64,000 nt of DNA from Deltaproteobacteria bacterium. Lineage in GTDB: Bacteria; Myxococcota_A; Polyangia; DRWM01; JAAZOP01. The stretch's first letter is position 1; the number at the start of each line of letters is the position of its first letter. Both the position numbers and the translations under genes were made by a program. Positions 27,188-36,191 of this stretch are shown here, piece by piece. The notes below the pieces were generated by a model. That model did no database searches. It was not told the DNA's origin and saw only the letters and a list, made by a program, of their open reading frames with translations. The stretch covers positions 1 through 64,000 of the forward strand of contig JACRCX010000125.1 in NCBI GenBank assembly GCA_016218815.1, given 5' to 3'.

Positions 27188-28923
27188 CGGCGTCGACGCT
27201 GCTCCTGGACGCGGTCTACTTCGCCCTGCTGATCGCGCTCGGCGTGCCGCTCGGACGGTACGTCGCGCGCGTGTTCGCGGGCGAGGCGCGGGTCGCACAG
27301 CGGATCCTGGGCCCGCTGGAACGGGTGCTCTACCGGTTGTCGGGGGTCCGACCCGACGAGGAGATGGGCTGGAAGCGCTACGCGCTGTCGCTGCTCGCCT
27401 TCAACCTGCTCGGCCTGCTGGCCGTCTACGCGCTGGAGCGGCTGCAGGGGCTCCTGCCGCTGAACCCGACCGGCATGGGGGCCGTGCCTTCGCCCGTCGC
27501 GTTCAACACCGCCGTCAGCTTCGCCACGAACACGAACTGGCAGTCGTACGGCGGCGAGACGACGATGAGCCACCTCACGCAGATGCTCGCGCTCACCGTG
27601 CAGAACTTCGTCTCCGCCGCGACCGGCATCGCCCTGGTCGCCGCCCTGGCGCGCGGCTTCGTGCGCAAGAGCGCGGAAACCATCGGCAACTTCTGGGTCG
27701 ACCTGACGCGCAGCACGCTCTACGTCCTCCTGCCGCTGTCGCTCGTCCTGGCCGTGTTCCTCGTCTCGCAGGGCGTCGTCCAGACCTTCAACGGCAGCGT
27801 CACGGTCGCGACGCTCGACCCGGCGGCGCCGGGTGCACCCGGAGTCGGCCACCAGACGCTGGCCCTGGGCCCGGTCGCCTCCCAGCTGGCGATCAAGCAG
27901 CTCGGGACGAACGGCGGCGGTTTCTACAACGTGAACTCGGCGCACCCGTTCGAGAACCCAACGGCGTGGAGCAACTTCCTCGAGCTGTTCGCGATCCTGA
28001 TCATCCCGGCCGCGCTTTGCTTCACCTGGGGAGCGCTGGTCAAGCACAAGCGCCTGGGTTGGGTGCTGATCGGCGTGATGGCCGGCATCCTGATCCCGCT
28101 CGTGCTCGTGGCGTCGAGCGCGGAGCAGGCGGGGAACCCGGCGCTGCGCCCGATGGGCGTCGACGACGCGGCGAGCGTGGCGCAGTCGGGCGGCAACATG
28201 GAGGGCAAGGAGGTCCGCTTCGGCATCGGCTCCTCCGCGCTGTGGGCCGCCGCGACCACGGCCGCCTCGAACGGATCGGTCAACTCGATGCACGACAGCT
28301 ACATGCCTCTCGGCGGCATGGCGCCGTTGTGGCTGATGCAGCTCGGCGAGGTCGTCTTCGGCGGGGTCGGGTCGGGGCTGTACGGCCTCTTGATGTTCGC
28401 GATCATCGCCGTCTTCCTGGCCGGGCTGATGGTGGGCCGGACGCCGGAGTTCCTGGGCAAGAAGCTCGAGGCGTTCGAGATGAAGATGGCGGCGCTGGTG
28501 GTCCTGCTGCCGTCGATGGCGGTGCTGATCGGTACGGCGATCGGCTCGCTGGTTCCGCAGGGGACGGGAACGGTGCTGAACCCCGGGGCGCACGGGTTCT
28601 CGGAGATCCTCTACGCGTTCTCGTCGACCTCGAACAACAACGGCTCGGCCTTCGCCGGGCTGGGGGTGACCAACGTCTTCTACTCGGCCGCGCTCGGGCT
28701 GTGCATGCTGTTCGGCCGGTACTGGGTGATCGTCCCCGTGCTGGCGGTGGCCGGAGCGCTGGCGCGCAAGAACCTCGTCCCCGCGACCGCCGGGACGCTG
28801 CCGTCGGACACGCCGCTGTTCGCGCTGCTGCTGGCGGGCACGGTGCTGCTGGTGGGGGCGCTCACGTTCGTCCCGGCGCTGGCGCTGGGCCCGATCGTCG
28901 AGCACTTGCAGCTCCACCCGTAG
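27184..28923 (+). CDS. kdpA: Potassium-transporting ATPase potassium-binding subunit KdpA
   Basis: The 579-residue multi-span protein has the four selectivity-filter-like segments expected in KdpA: FATNTNWQSYGG, KQLGTNGGGFYNVNS, SMHDSYMPLGGM and SSTSNNNGSAF. Length fits the family. It selects K+ outside and passes it to KdpB. It is translationally coupled to kdpF by ATGA, with kdpB 10 bp downstream. Confidence 0.97.
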   Translation: MTASTLLLDAVYFALLIALGVPLGRYVARVFAGEARVAQRILGPLERVLYRLSGVRPDEEMGWKRYALSLLAFNLLGLLAVYALERLQGLLPLNPTGMGAVPSPVAFNTAVSFATNTNWQSYGGETTMSHLTQMLALTVQNFVSAATGIALVAALARGFVRKSAETIGNFWVDLTRSTLYVLLPLSLVLAVFLVSQGVVQTFNGSVTVATLDPAAPGAPGVGHQTLALGPVASQLAIKQLGTNGGGFYNVNSAHPFENPTAWSNFLELFAILIIPAALCFTWGALVKHKRLGWVLIGVMAGILIPLVLVASSAEQAGNPALRPMGVDDAASVAQSGGNMEGKEVRFGIGSSALWAAATTAASNGSVNSMHDSYMPLGGMAPLWLMQLGEVVFGGVGSGLYGLLMFAIIAVFLAGLMVGRTPEFLGKKLEAFEMKMAALVVLLPSMAVLIGTAIGSLVPQGTGTVLNPGAHGFSEILYAFSSTSNNNGSAFAGLGVTNVFYSAALGLCMLFGRYWVIVPVLAVAGALARKNLVPATAGTLPSDTPLFALLLAGTVLLVGALTFVPALALGPIVEHLQLHP

Positions 28924-28933
28924 GGGATGAAGC

Positions 28934-31057
28934 ATGAGTCCACGAAGATCACTGCCGCCCGGCACCTCCTGGGCGGGGATGCGCGCCGAGGCGGGGACGC
29001 CGCGGCGGCCGCTGTTCGAGAAGGCGCTGGTACGCCGCGCGATCGGCGACTCGTTCCGCAAGCTCGACCCGCGGCGCATGGCGCGCAACCCGGTGATGTT
29101 CGTCGTCGAGGTCGGGAGCGCGTTCACGACGGCGCTCTTCCTCCATGCCTGGCTCACCGGGGCCGGCGAGGCGGCGCCGTGGTTCACCCTGGCCGTGTCG
29201 CTGTGGCTCTGGTTCACCGTGCTCTTCGCCAACTTCGCCGAGGCGATGGCCGAGGGGCGCGGGAAGGCGCAGGCCGACGCGCTGCGCCGCGCACGCAAGG
29301 ACGTCGTCGCCCGGAAGCTCGCCGAGCCGCGGCGCGACGCGAAGGTCGAGGAAACCGCGTCGGCGTCCCTGCGCAAGGGCGACGTCGTGCTCGTCGAGGC
29401 GGGGGACCTCGTCCCCGGCGACGGAGAGATCGTGGAGGGCGTCGCCTCGGTCGACGAGAGCGCGATCACCGGCGAGAGCGCGCCGGTGATCCGCGAAAGC
29501 GGCGGCGACCGCAGCGCCGTGACCGGCGGCACGAAGGTCCTCTCCGACTGGCTGGTCGTGCGCATCACCGCCGACCCCGGTTCGACCTTCCTCGATCGCA
29601 TGATCGCGCTGGTGGAGGGCGCGCGGCGGCAGAAGACGCCGAACGAGATCGCCCTGGGCATCCTGCTGGCGAGTCTGACCATCATCTTCCTCGTCGCCAC
29701 CGTGACCCTGCTCGCCTACTCGACCTACGCCGTCTCGGCGACGGGTCGCGGGACGCCGGTGAGCATGACCGTGCTCGTCGCCCTGCTCGTCTGCCTCATC
29801 CCGACGACGATCGGCGGCCTGCTCTCCGCGATCGGCATCGCGGGCATGGACCGCATGGTCCAGGCCAACGTGCTGGCGATGTCCGGGCGCGCGGTCGAGG
29901 CGGCGGGCGACGTGAGCGTGCTCCTGCTGGACAAGACCGGGACGATCACGTTGGGCAACCGCGAGGCTGTCGCCTTCCTGCCGGCGCCCGGGGTGCGGGA
30001 GGAGGAGCTGGCCGATGCCGCGCAGCTCTCCTCGCTGGCCGACGAAACCCCGGAAGGGCGCAGCATCGTCGTCCTGGCCAAGGACCGCTTCCAGCTCCGC
30101 GGCCGGGACATGAAGGCCCTGGGCGCGCACTTCGTGCCGTTCTCCGCCCAGACGCGCATGAGCGGCGTGGACCTCGACGGCCGGCGCGTCCGCAAGGGCG
30201 CCGCGGAGGCGATCGAACGCTTCGTACGCGAGCAGGGCGGCGTCCTGCCGGCCGAAGCGCGCGACAGGGTCGACGACCTGGCGCGCCAGGGCGCGACCCC
30301 GCTGCTCGTCGCCGACGGCCCCCGCACGCTCGGCGTCGTGCACCTCAAGGACATCGTCAAGGGCGGGATCCGCGAGCGGTTCGCCGAGCTGCGCAAGGCC
30401 GGCATCCGCACGGTGATGATCACCGGCGACAACCCGCAGACCGCCGCGGCGATCGCGGCCGAGGCGGGGGTGGACGACTTCCTGGCCGAGGTCACCCCGG
30501 AGAAGAAGCTGGAGGTCATCCGCAAGTACCAGCAGGAGGGCCACCTGGTGGCGATGACCGGGGACGGCACGAACGACGCGCCGGCCCTGGCCCAGGCCGA
30601 CGTGGCCGTGGCCATGAACACCGGCACCCAGGCCGCCAAGGAAGCCGGCAACATGGTGGACCTCGACTCCAACCCCACCAAGCTGCTCGACGTCGTCGCC
30701 ATCGGCAAGCAGATGCTCATGACCCGCGGCTCCCTCACGACCTTCAGCATTGCCAACGACGTCTCGAAGTACTTCGCCATCATCCCCGCCGCCTTCGCCT
30801 CCACCTATCCCGAGCTGCAAGCCCTGAACGTGATGGGGCTGCACTCGCCGCAGAGCGCGATCCTCGCGGCGGTCATCTTCAACGCGCTGATCATCATCGC
30901 GCTCATCCCGCTCGCCCTGCGCGGCGTGCGCTACCGCCCCGCGCCCGCGCCCAAGGTGCTGCGCCGCAACCTGCTGATCTACGGGCTCGGCGGCCTGTTG
31001 CTGCCCTTTCCGTTCATCAAGCTCATCGACCTCGCGCTCGGCGCGCTGGGGGTGTGA
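28934..31057 (+). CDS. kdpB: Potassium-transporting ATPase ATP-binding subunit KdpB
   Basis: The 707-residue P-type ATPase carries actuator motif TGES (179-182), membrane motif CLIPTTIGG (287-295), the phosphorylated aspartate D333 in DKTGT and the hinge MTGDGTNDAPAL. It drives high-affinity K+ uptake with ATP. GGGGATGAAGC precedes the ATG. kdpC follows two bases after the stop. Confidence 0.97.
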   Translation: MSPRRSLPPGTSWAGMRAEAGTPRRPLFEKALVRRAIGDSFRKLDPRRMARNPVMFVVEVGSAFTTALFLHAWLTGAGEAAPWFTLAVSLWLWFTVLFANFAEAMAEGRGKAQADALRRARKDVVARKLAEPRRDAKVEETASASLRKGDVVLVEAGDLVPGDGEIVEGVASVDESAITGESAPVIRESGGDRSAVTGGTKVLSDWLVVRITADPGSTFLDRMIALVEGARRQKTPNEIALGILLASLTIIFLVATVTLLAYSTYAVSATGRGTPVSMTVLVALLVCLIPTTIGGLLSAIGIAGMDRMVQANVLAMSGRAVEAAGDVSVLLLDKTGTITLGNREAVAFLPAPGVREEELADAAQLSSLADETPEGRSIVVLAKDRFQLRGRDMKALGAHFVPFSAQTRMSGVDLDGRRVRKGAAEAIERFVREQGGVLPAEARDRVDDLARQGATPLLVADGPRTLGVVHLKDIVKGGIRERFAELRKAGIRTVMITGDNPQTAAAIAAEAGVDDFLAEVTPEKKLEVIRKYQQEGHLVAMTGDGTNDAPALAQADVAVAMNTGTQAAKEAGNMVDLDSNPTKLLDVVAIGKQMLMTRGSLTTFSIANDVSKYFAIIPAAFASTYPELQALNVMGLHSPQSAILAAVIFNALIIIALIPLALRGVRYRPAPAPKVLRRNLLIYGLGGLLLPFPFIKLIDLALGALGV

Positions 31058-31059
31058 CG

Positions 31060-31713
31060 ATGAAGACAATCCTGCGACCCGCGTTGACCCTGCTGCTCCT
31101 CTTCACGCTGCTGCTGGGTGTGGGCTACCCCGCGCTGGTCACGGCTTTCGCCCAGGCGATCTTCCCGCGACAGGCCAACGGCAGCCTGGTCGAGTCCGGC
31201 GGACGACCGGTCGGCTCGGAGCTGATCGGCCAGTCGTTCGTCGACCCGGCGTACTTCTGGAGCCGGCCGTCGGCGACGTCGGGCGTCCCCTACGACGGAC
31301 GCGCCTCGACCGGCTCGAACCTGGGCCCCTCCAACCCGGGCCTGCACGAGCGGGTCGCGGCACGGGTGGCAGCCTTACGCGCGGCGGATCCGGACAACCG
31401 CGTGCCGGTGCCCGTCGATCTCGTGACGGCGTCCGCCAGCGGCCTCGATCCGCATATCTCGCCCGCCGCCGCCTACTGGCAGGTGCCGCGCGTGGCGCGA
31501 GCACGAGGCGTGTCGGAGGAGGTCGTGCGCCGCCTGGTCGCGGGGCATGTGCAGGAGCGCTGGGCCGGGTTCCTGGGCGAGCCGCGCGTGAATGTCCTGG
31601 AGCTGAACCTCGCGCTGGATCGGATTGCCGAGCGGGTGAGCGCGAACGCGGGTGCGAGCGCTCCGGATCCGGACGGAAGGAAACCACCGATGGACACCGA
31701 TGGACACAGATAG
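31060..31713 (+). CDS. kdpC: Potassium-transporting ATPase subunit KdpC, with repeat-derived tail
   Basis: The 217-residue protein has one N-terminal helix and then a periplasmic domain with the family motifs GSELIGQSF, YFWSRPSAT and NLGPSNPGL, ending with a helical part (NVLELNLALD). The last 15 or so residues (DPDGRKPPMDTDGHR) are encoded by the CCATCGGTG element, including the stop codon, so the natural C terminus was extended or replaced. It completes the KdpFABC pump and is followed by a response regulator gene. Confidence 0.95.
   Translation: MKTILRPALTLLLLFTLLLGVGYPALVTAFAQAIFPRQANGSLVESGGRPVGSELIGQSFVDPAYFWSRPSATSGVPYDGRASTGSNLGPSNPGLHERVAARVAALRAADPDNRVPVPVDLVTASASGLDPHISPAAAYWQVPRVARARGVSEEVVRRLVAGHVQERWAGFLGEPRVNVLELNLALDRIAERVSANAGASAPDPDGRKPPMDTDGHR
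31669..31712 (-). repeat. CCATCGGTGTCCATCGG element, copy 2
   Basis: This minus-oriented copy at the kdpC 3' end starts, read on plus, with CCGGACGGAAGG like the copy at 41733. It provides the last KdpC codons and stop, and lies 17 bp before the kdpE start. Confidence 0.75.
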
Positions 31714-31728
31714 GGGCAGACGGAGTTC

Positions 31729-32427
31729 ATGAGCCAGGCGGGTCCGTTGGTGTTGATCGTGGAGGACGAGGCGCCGGTGCGCCGGTTCCTGTGCACGGCG
31801 CTGGAGGCGCAGGGTTACCGCACCGTCGAGGCCGACACGGCGCAGGCCGGGCTGGCGGCGGCGACGACGCGCGGCGCCGACCTCATCCTGCTTGACCTGG
31901 GCCTGCCGGACGGCGACGGGCTCGACGTCGTCCGCCGCGTGCGGGAGTGGAGCGGCGTGCCGATCATCATCGTGACGGTGCGCGACCGCGACGACGACAA
32001 GGTCCGGGCGCTCGACGCCGGAGCGGACGACTACCTGACCAAGCCGTTCAGCGCGGCCGAGCTGCTGGCGCGGATCCGGGTCGCGCTGCGGCACGCCGCC
32101 GCGACGGGCTCGCCCGACGGCGAGGCGGCGCTGGAGATCGGGCCGTTGCGCATCGACCAGGAGCGTCGGGAGGTACGGGTCGGCGGCCGCGCGGTCCACC
32201 TGACGGTGCACGAGTACCGGCTGCTCACGCTCCTGGCGCGCCACGCCGGGAAGGTGATGACGCACCGGCAGATCCTGGGCGAGGTGTGGGGCCCGCCGTT
32301 CGTGGACAAGCTCCAGTACCTGCGGGTGTTCGTGGCGCAGCTCCGCAAGAAGATCGAGGCGGATCCGAGCCGCCCGCGGTTGCTGGTGACGGAGCAGGGG
32401 GTGGGGTACCGGGTCACGGGCGGGTAG
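31729..32427 (+). CDS. kdpE: KdpE-type response regulator, first copy
   Basis: The 232-residue OmpR-family regulator has a receiver with D12/D13-type acidic residues and phospho-acceptor D56, the KPF lysine motif and a winged-helix DNA-binding domain (EYRLLTLLARHAGKVMTHRQIL...VGYRV). It is directly downstream of kdpC, with no kinase gene beside it. It is strongly similar to the second KdpE at 36188. The GPPFVDKLQYLRVFVAQLRKKIE segment is typical of KdpE. It probably activates kdpFABC under K+ limitation or salt stress, receiving phosphate from the KdpD encoded at 33438. Confidence 0.9.
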   Translation: MSQAGPLVLIVEDEAPVRRFLCTALEAQGYRTVEADTAQAGLAAATTRGADLILLDLGLPDGDGLDVVRRVREWSGVPIIIVTVRDRDDDKVRALDAGADDYLTKPFSAAELLARIRVALRHAAATGSPDGEAALEIGPLRIDQERREVRVGGRAVHLTVHEYRLLTLLARHAGKVMTHRQILGEVWGPPFVDKLQYLRVFVAQLRKKIEADPSRPRLLVTEQGVGYRVTGG

Positions 32428-32435
32428 CGCCTCTC

Positions 32436-33335
32436 CTACAGCCAGCGCTTGCCGCGGAACCAGCGCCAGAGGCCGATGGAGAGGGCGATCATGCAAAGCC
32501 AGACGGCGAGGTAACCCCACTGCCAGTCCAGCTCGGGCATACTGCGGAAGTTCATCCCGTAGACGCCGACCAGGAACGTCAGCGGCATGAAGAACGCGGA
32601 GAAGACCGTGAGCACCCGCATCACATCGTTGGTCGTCTTGGCGGCCAGCGAGAGCTGGATGGCGAGCAGGTTGCGCAGGTCGTCGAGCAGGTTGTCGGCG
32701 AAGAACTCGAACGTCTCCACCCGCTCGCGCAGATCCTGGCACAGCGGCTGGTTGACGCTGGAGTAGGGCACGAACTTCTGCGCGGCGTTCAGCGTGTGCC
32801 AGAGCAGACGCTTGATCAGCGTCAGGCGCGTCTGGGCGCGGAAGACCCCCTCCCAACTCGCAACGTCCCGATGGTCGCGCAGCACCGCGGCCTCGAACGC
32901 GTTGATCCGCAGCTCGGCCTCGTCCAGCGGCCCCTGGAACGTCTCGACCGCGCTCTGCAGCGTCTCGATCAGCACGACCTGGAGGTAGATCGCCTGCTGC
33001 GGGTTCGCGTAGCGCTCGCGCAGCGCCGTCAGGAAGGGCAGCTCGCAGCGATGGATCGAGATCAGGAAGTTCTTGCCCAGGAAGAGCGCGACCTTGTGGG
33101 TCAGGGCCTGCGCCGTGTCGGCATCGGCCGGGGCGCCCTCATCGACCGCGCGGACGATCACGAACGTCGTGTCGCCCGTACGCTCGTACTTCGGCAGATG
33201 CTCGGGCTGCAGGCAGTCCGCGACCTGCGTCGGGTGGAGGCCGTAGTCCTTGGCCAGCGATGCGAGTTCTTCCCGGGTCGGGGCGGTGACGTCGAGCCAC
33301 ACGCGCTCGCCTTCCCGTCGCACCTCGCGAATCAT
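32436..33335 (-). CDS. corA: CorA-family divalent cation transporter
   Basis: The 299-residue protein has the large cytosolic N-terminal domain of CorA (with LTHKVALFLGKNFLISIH and helical EAELRINAFEAAVLRDHRD), then two C-terminal membrane helices with the signature YGMNF at the end of the first. CorA pentamers carry Mg2+ (or Co2+/Ni2+), and a subset carries other divalent ions. ATG 33335 has no clear RBS. It is convergent with the first kdpE (8 bp apart) and divergent from kdpD. Its start lies 17 bp from a 27-bp palindrome. Confidence 0.92.
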   Translation of the reverse strand: MIREVRREGERVWLDVTAPTREELASLAKDYGLHPTQVADCLQPEHLPKYERTGDTTFVIVRAVDEGAPADADTAQALTHKVALFLGKNFLISIHRCELPFLTALRERYANPQQAIYLQVVLIETLQSAVETFQGPLDEAELRINAFEAAVLRDHRDVASWEGVFRAQTRLTLIKRLLWHTLNAAQKFVPYSSVNQPLCQDLRERVETFEFFADNLLDDLRNLLAIQLSLAAKTTNDVMRVLTVFSAFFMPLTFLVGVYGMNFRSMPELDWQWGYLAVWLCMIALSIGLWRWFRGKRWL

Positions 33336-33352
33336 GGCGACAGGCTGGACTT

Positions 33353-33379
33353 CCCGCCGGTTGACGTCAAGCCGGCGGG
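33353..33379. promoter_or_regulatory. 27-bp palindrome between corA and kdpD
   Basis: CCCGCCGG and CCGGCGGG flank the perfect palindrome TTGACGTCAA plus one base. It sits 17 bp upstream of the corA ATG and could be a dimer-binding operator. A TTGACGTC core recurs before the KimA-like gene (37205-37212). Confidence 0.5.
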
Positions 33380-33405
33380 CGATGCCTTTATGTTTTCCTG
33401 ATGCC
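33380..33405 (+). promoter_or_regulatory. Candidate KdpE site upstream of kdpD
   Basis: CGATGCC (33380-33386) and CCTGATGCC (33397-33405) share the core seen before kdpF and the KimA-like gene. The spacing is 19 bp, so this is the least regular of the three sites. Confidence 0.35.
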
Positions 33406-33437
33406 CGGGACGGCGACGCGACGCGTGCGACGGCGTT

Positions 33438-36191
33438 ATGATGGCGAACGGCCGGGAAGACGAGGGGATGGACGACGAACGACGACCGGATCCCGATGCG
33501 TTGCTCCGCAGGGTGCAGGCGGAAGAGGCCCGCCGCACCCGCGCGCGGCTGCGCATCTACTTCGGCTACTCGCCCGGCGTCGGCAAGACCTTCACGATGC
33601 TCGAGGTCGCCCGACGGCTGCGTGCCGACGGGACGGATGTCGTCGTGGGTGGCGTGGAGACCCACGGGCGGCAGGAGACGGCCGAGCTGCTGAAGGGCCT
33701 GGAGGTGCTCCCGCGGCGAGCGGTCGAGTACCGCGGCACGCTGCAGCAGGAGTTCGACCTCGACGGAGCGCTGGCCCGCAAGCCGAAGGTGCTGCTGCTC
33801 GACGAGCTGGCGCACACGAACGCCGAAGGCAGCCGGCATCCGAAGCGTTGGCAGGACGCGATCGAGCTGCTCGAGGCGGGCATCGACGTCTGGACGACAC
33901 TCAACGTGCAGCACGTGGAGAGCCTGAACGACGTCGTCGCGCAGATCACGTTCGTGCGCGTGCGCGAGACCGTCCCCGACGCCGTCCTCGACCGCGCGGA
34001 CGAAATCGAGCTGGTCGACCTGCCGCCCGACCAGCTCCTGGAACGGCTGCGCGAGGGGAAGGTGTACCTGCCGGAGCAGGCGCGGCGGGCCGTGGACAAC
34101 TTCTTCCGCCGCGGGAACCTGCTGGCGCTGCGGGAGCTGGCGCTGCGGCGCACGGCCGAGCGGGTCGACGCGGACGTCGCGGCATACCGGCATCAGCACG
34201 AGATCCGCAGCACCTGGGCGGCCGGGGAGCGCATCCTGGTCTGCGTCGGGCCGAGCCCGACGTCGGCGAGCCTGATCCGCGGGGGCCGGCGGATGGCGGC
34301 GGGGCTGCGGGCGCCGTGGGTGGCTGCGTACGTGGAGGCCCCAGGCGCGTTCGCGCTGACCGGCCCGGACCGCGACCGCCTCCAGGCGAACCTGCGACTG
34401 GCCGAGTCGCTGGGCGGCGAGGTCGTGCGGTTGACGGGGGCCGGTGCGAGCGAGGAGATCCTGCGCTACGCGCGCGAGCACAACGTGACGCGCATCGTCG
34501 TCGGCAAGCCGACGCACCGGCGATGGCGCGACGTCCTGCGCGGCTCGTTCGTGTCCGAGCTGGTGCGCGGCAGCGGCACGATTGAGGTGCACTTCATCTC
34601 CGGCGACGAGGGCGGGGCGGAGGAACCGCCGGCGCCTCGCGAGACGGCGGCTCGTCCGGTCGACTGGCTCGGCTACGGCATGGCCGTGGCGGGCGTCGCG
34701 GCCGTCGCGGGGCTCGGTGTCGCCCTGCGCGACGTGCTGGCGATGCCGGACGTCGCGGTCCTGTTCCTGCTCGTGATCATGGTCGTCGCGGCACGCTGCG
34801 GGCGCTGGCCGGCGCTGGCGGCCGCGGCGCTGTCGGTGGCGGCCTACGACTTCTGCTTCGTGCCGCCGTTCTACACGATGACCGTTCACGACACTCGCCA
34901 CTTCCTGACCTTCGGGATGATGTTCGCGGTCGGCCTGGTGATCAGCGCGCTGGTCGATCTCCTGCGCCGGCAGGAACGCGCGGCGCGGGCACGGGAGGCG
35001 CGCACCGCCGCATTGCACGCGTTGTCGCGGGAGCTGGTCGGGGCCACCGACGCACGGCAGGTGGCGCGCATCGCGGCGCGGCAGGCCGGGGCGGCGCTGG
35101 GCGGCGAGGCGGCCGTGCTTCTGCCGGGCGCCCCGGGGAACGCACCGCTCGGGTTCGTCGCCGAGGGCGCCTTCCGGCCCGGCGACAACGCGCTGTCGGT
35201 GGCGCGGTGGGCCTTCGACCATGGCCGGCCGGCCGGCCGCGGCACCGATACCCTCCCCGGCTCGCCCGCGATCTGCTTCCCGCTCCTCTCCGGCACCCGC
35301 ACGCTCGGCGTCCTCGCCGTCCACGCAGCGTCGAATCCGCCGGACGACCCCGAGAGCCGCTCGCACATCGACGCCTTCCTGCGGCAGACGACGCTGGCGC
35401 TGGAGCGCGCGCGGTTCGAAGAGGAAGCGCAGGCCGCCGCTCTACGCGCACGGACGGAGGAGATGCGCAGCTCGCTCCTCTCCGCCGTGTCGCACGACCT
35501 GCGCACCCCCCTGGCCGCGATCACCGGCGCGGCAACGACGCTGCGCGACGACCCGGAGCGCCTGGATTCGCGCCAGCGCCGCGAGCTGACCGAGACGATC
35601 TGCGGCGAGGCCGAGCGGATGGGCCGCCTGATCGGCAACCTCCTGGACATGATGCGCCTGGAGTCGGGCCGCGTCGCGCCGCGACGGGAGTGGGTGCCGC
35701 TCGAGGACGTCGTGGGCTCGGCGCTCGGGCGGCTCGAGTCGCGCCTGGAGGGCCGCGACCTGCGGACCGACCTGCCGGACGATCTGCCGCTGGTTGCCAT
35801 CGACCCGGTGCTCTTCGAGCAGCTCTTCGTCAACCTGCTCGAGAACGCGGCGCGACACACCCCGCGGGAGGCGCTGATCGAGCTGCGGGCGCGGGTGGCG
35901 GACGGGCGGCTCGAGGTCGAGGTGGCCGACCGGGGGCCGGGACTGCCGCCGGGCGAGGAGGAACGGGTGTTCGAGAAGTTCCATCGCGGGCCGCACGCGG
36001 GCGCGGGCGGCGTGGGCCTGGGCCTGCCGATCTGCCGGGCGATCGTCGAGGCGCACGGTGGTACGATCGCGGCCGCCAATCGCGAGGGCGGCGGCGCGTC
36101 GTTCCGCATCGTCGTCCCGGTCGGAGCGGGCTCGGTGACGGGTCCGGATCCCGGCGGATTGCCGGACGTGCTGCCGGAGGCGAAGGCATGA
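33438..36191 (+). CDS. kdpD: Osmosensitive K+ channel histidine kinase KdpD
   Basis: The 917-residue protein has the KdpD domain with Walker A-like GYSPGVGKT (42-50) and DELAHTNAEG, and a USP-like domain (about 245-375). Next come a DUF4118 membrane module with four close helices (about 415-515), a GAF-like domain, and the HisKA histidine H686 (SHDLRTPL). The HATPase domain carries NLLENAARHTP and GVGLGLPIC. It senses K+ and ionic strength and phosphorylates KdpE. The start could instead be ATG 33468, which has GAGGGG upstream. Its stop overlaps the second kdpE (ATGA). Confidence 0.95.
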   Translation: MMANGREDEGMDDERRPDPDALLRRVQAEEARRTRARLRIYFGYSPGVGKTFTMLEVARRLRADGTDVVVGGVETHGRQETAELLKGLEVLPRRAVEYRGTLQQEFDLDGALARKPKVLLLDELAHTNAEGSRHPKRWQDAIELLEAGIDVWTTLNVQHVESLNDVVAQITFVRVRETVPDAVLDRADEIELVDLPPDQLLERLREGKVYLPEQARRAVDNFFRRGNLLALRELALRRTAERVDADVAAYRHQHEIRSTWAAGERILVCVGPSPTSASLIRGGRRMAAGLRAPWVAAYVEAPGAFALTGPDRDRLQANLRLAESLGGEVVRLTGAGASEEILRYAREHNVTRIVVGKPTHRRWRDVLRGSFVSELVRGSGTIEVHFISGDEGGAEEPPAPRETAARPVDWLGYGMAVAGVAAVAGLGVALRDVLAMPDVAVLFLLVIMVVAARCGRWPALAAAALSVAAYDFCFVPPFYTMTVHDTRHFLTFGMMFAVGLVISALVDLLRRQERAARAREARTAALHALSRELVGATDARQVARIAARQAGAALGGEAAVLLPGAPGNAPLGFVAEGAFRPGDNALSVARWAFDHGRPAGRGTDTLPGSPAICFPLLSGTRTLGVLAVHAASNPPDDPESRSHIDAFLRQTTLALERARFEEEAQAAALRARTEEMRSSLLSAVSHDLRTPLAAITGAATTLRDDPERLDSRQRRELTETICGEAERMGRLIGNLLDMMRLESGRVAPRREWVPLEDVVGSALGRLESRLEGRDLRTDLPDDLPLVAIDPVLFEQLFVNLLENAARHTPREALIELRARVADGRLEVEVADRGPGLPPGEEERVFEKFHRGPHAGAGGVGLGLPICRAIVEAHGGTIAAANREGGGASFRIVVPVGAGSVTGPDPGGLPDVLPEAKA

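Noticed and set aside
33438..33470. Internal frameshift or wrong start at kdpD
   Set aside because: The reading frame is continuous; only the choice between ATG 33438 and ATG 33468 is open, the latter having a better RBS.
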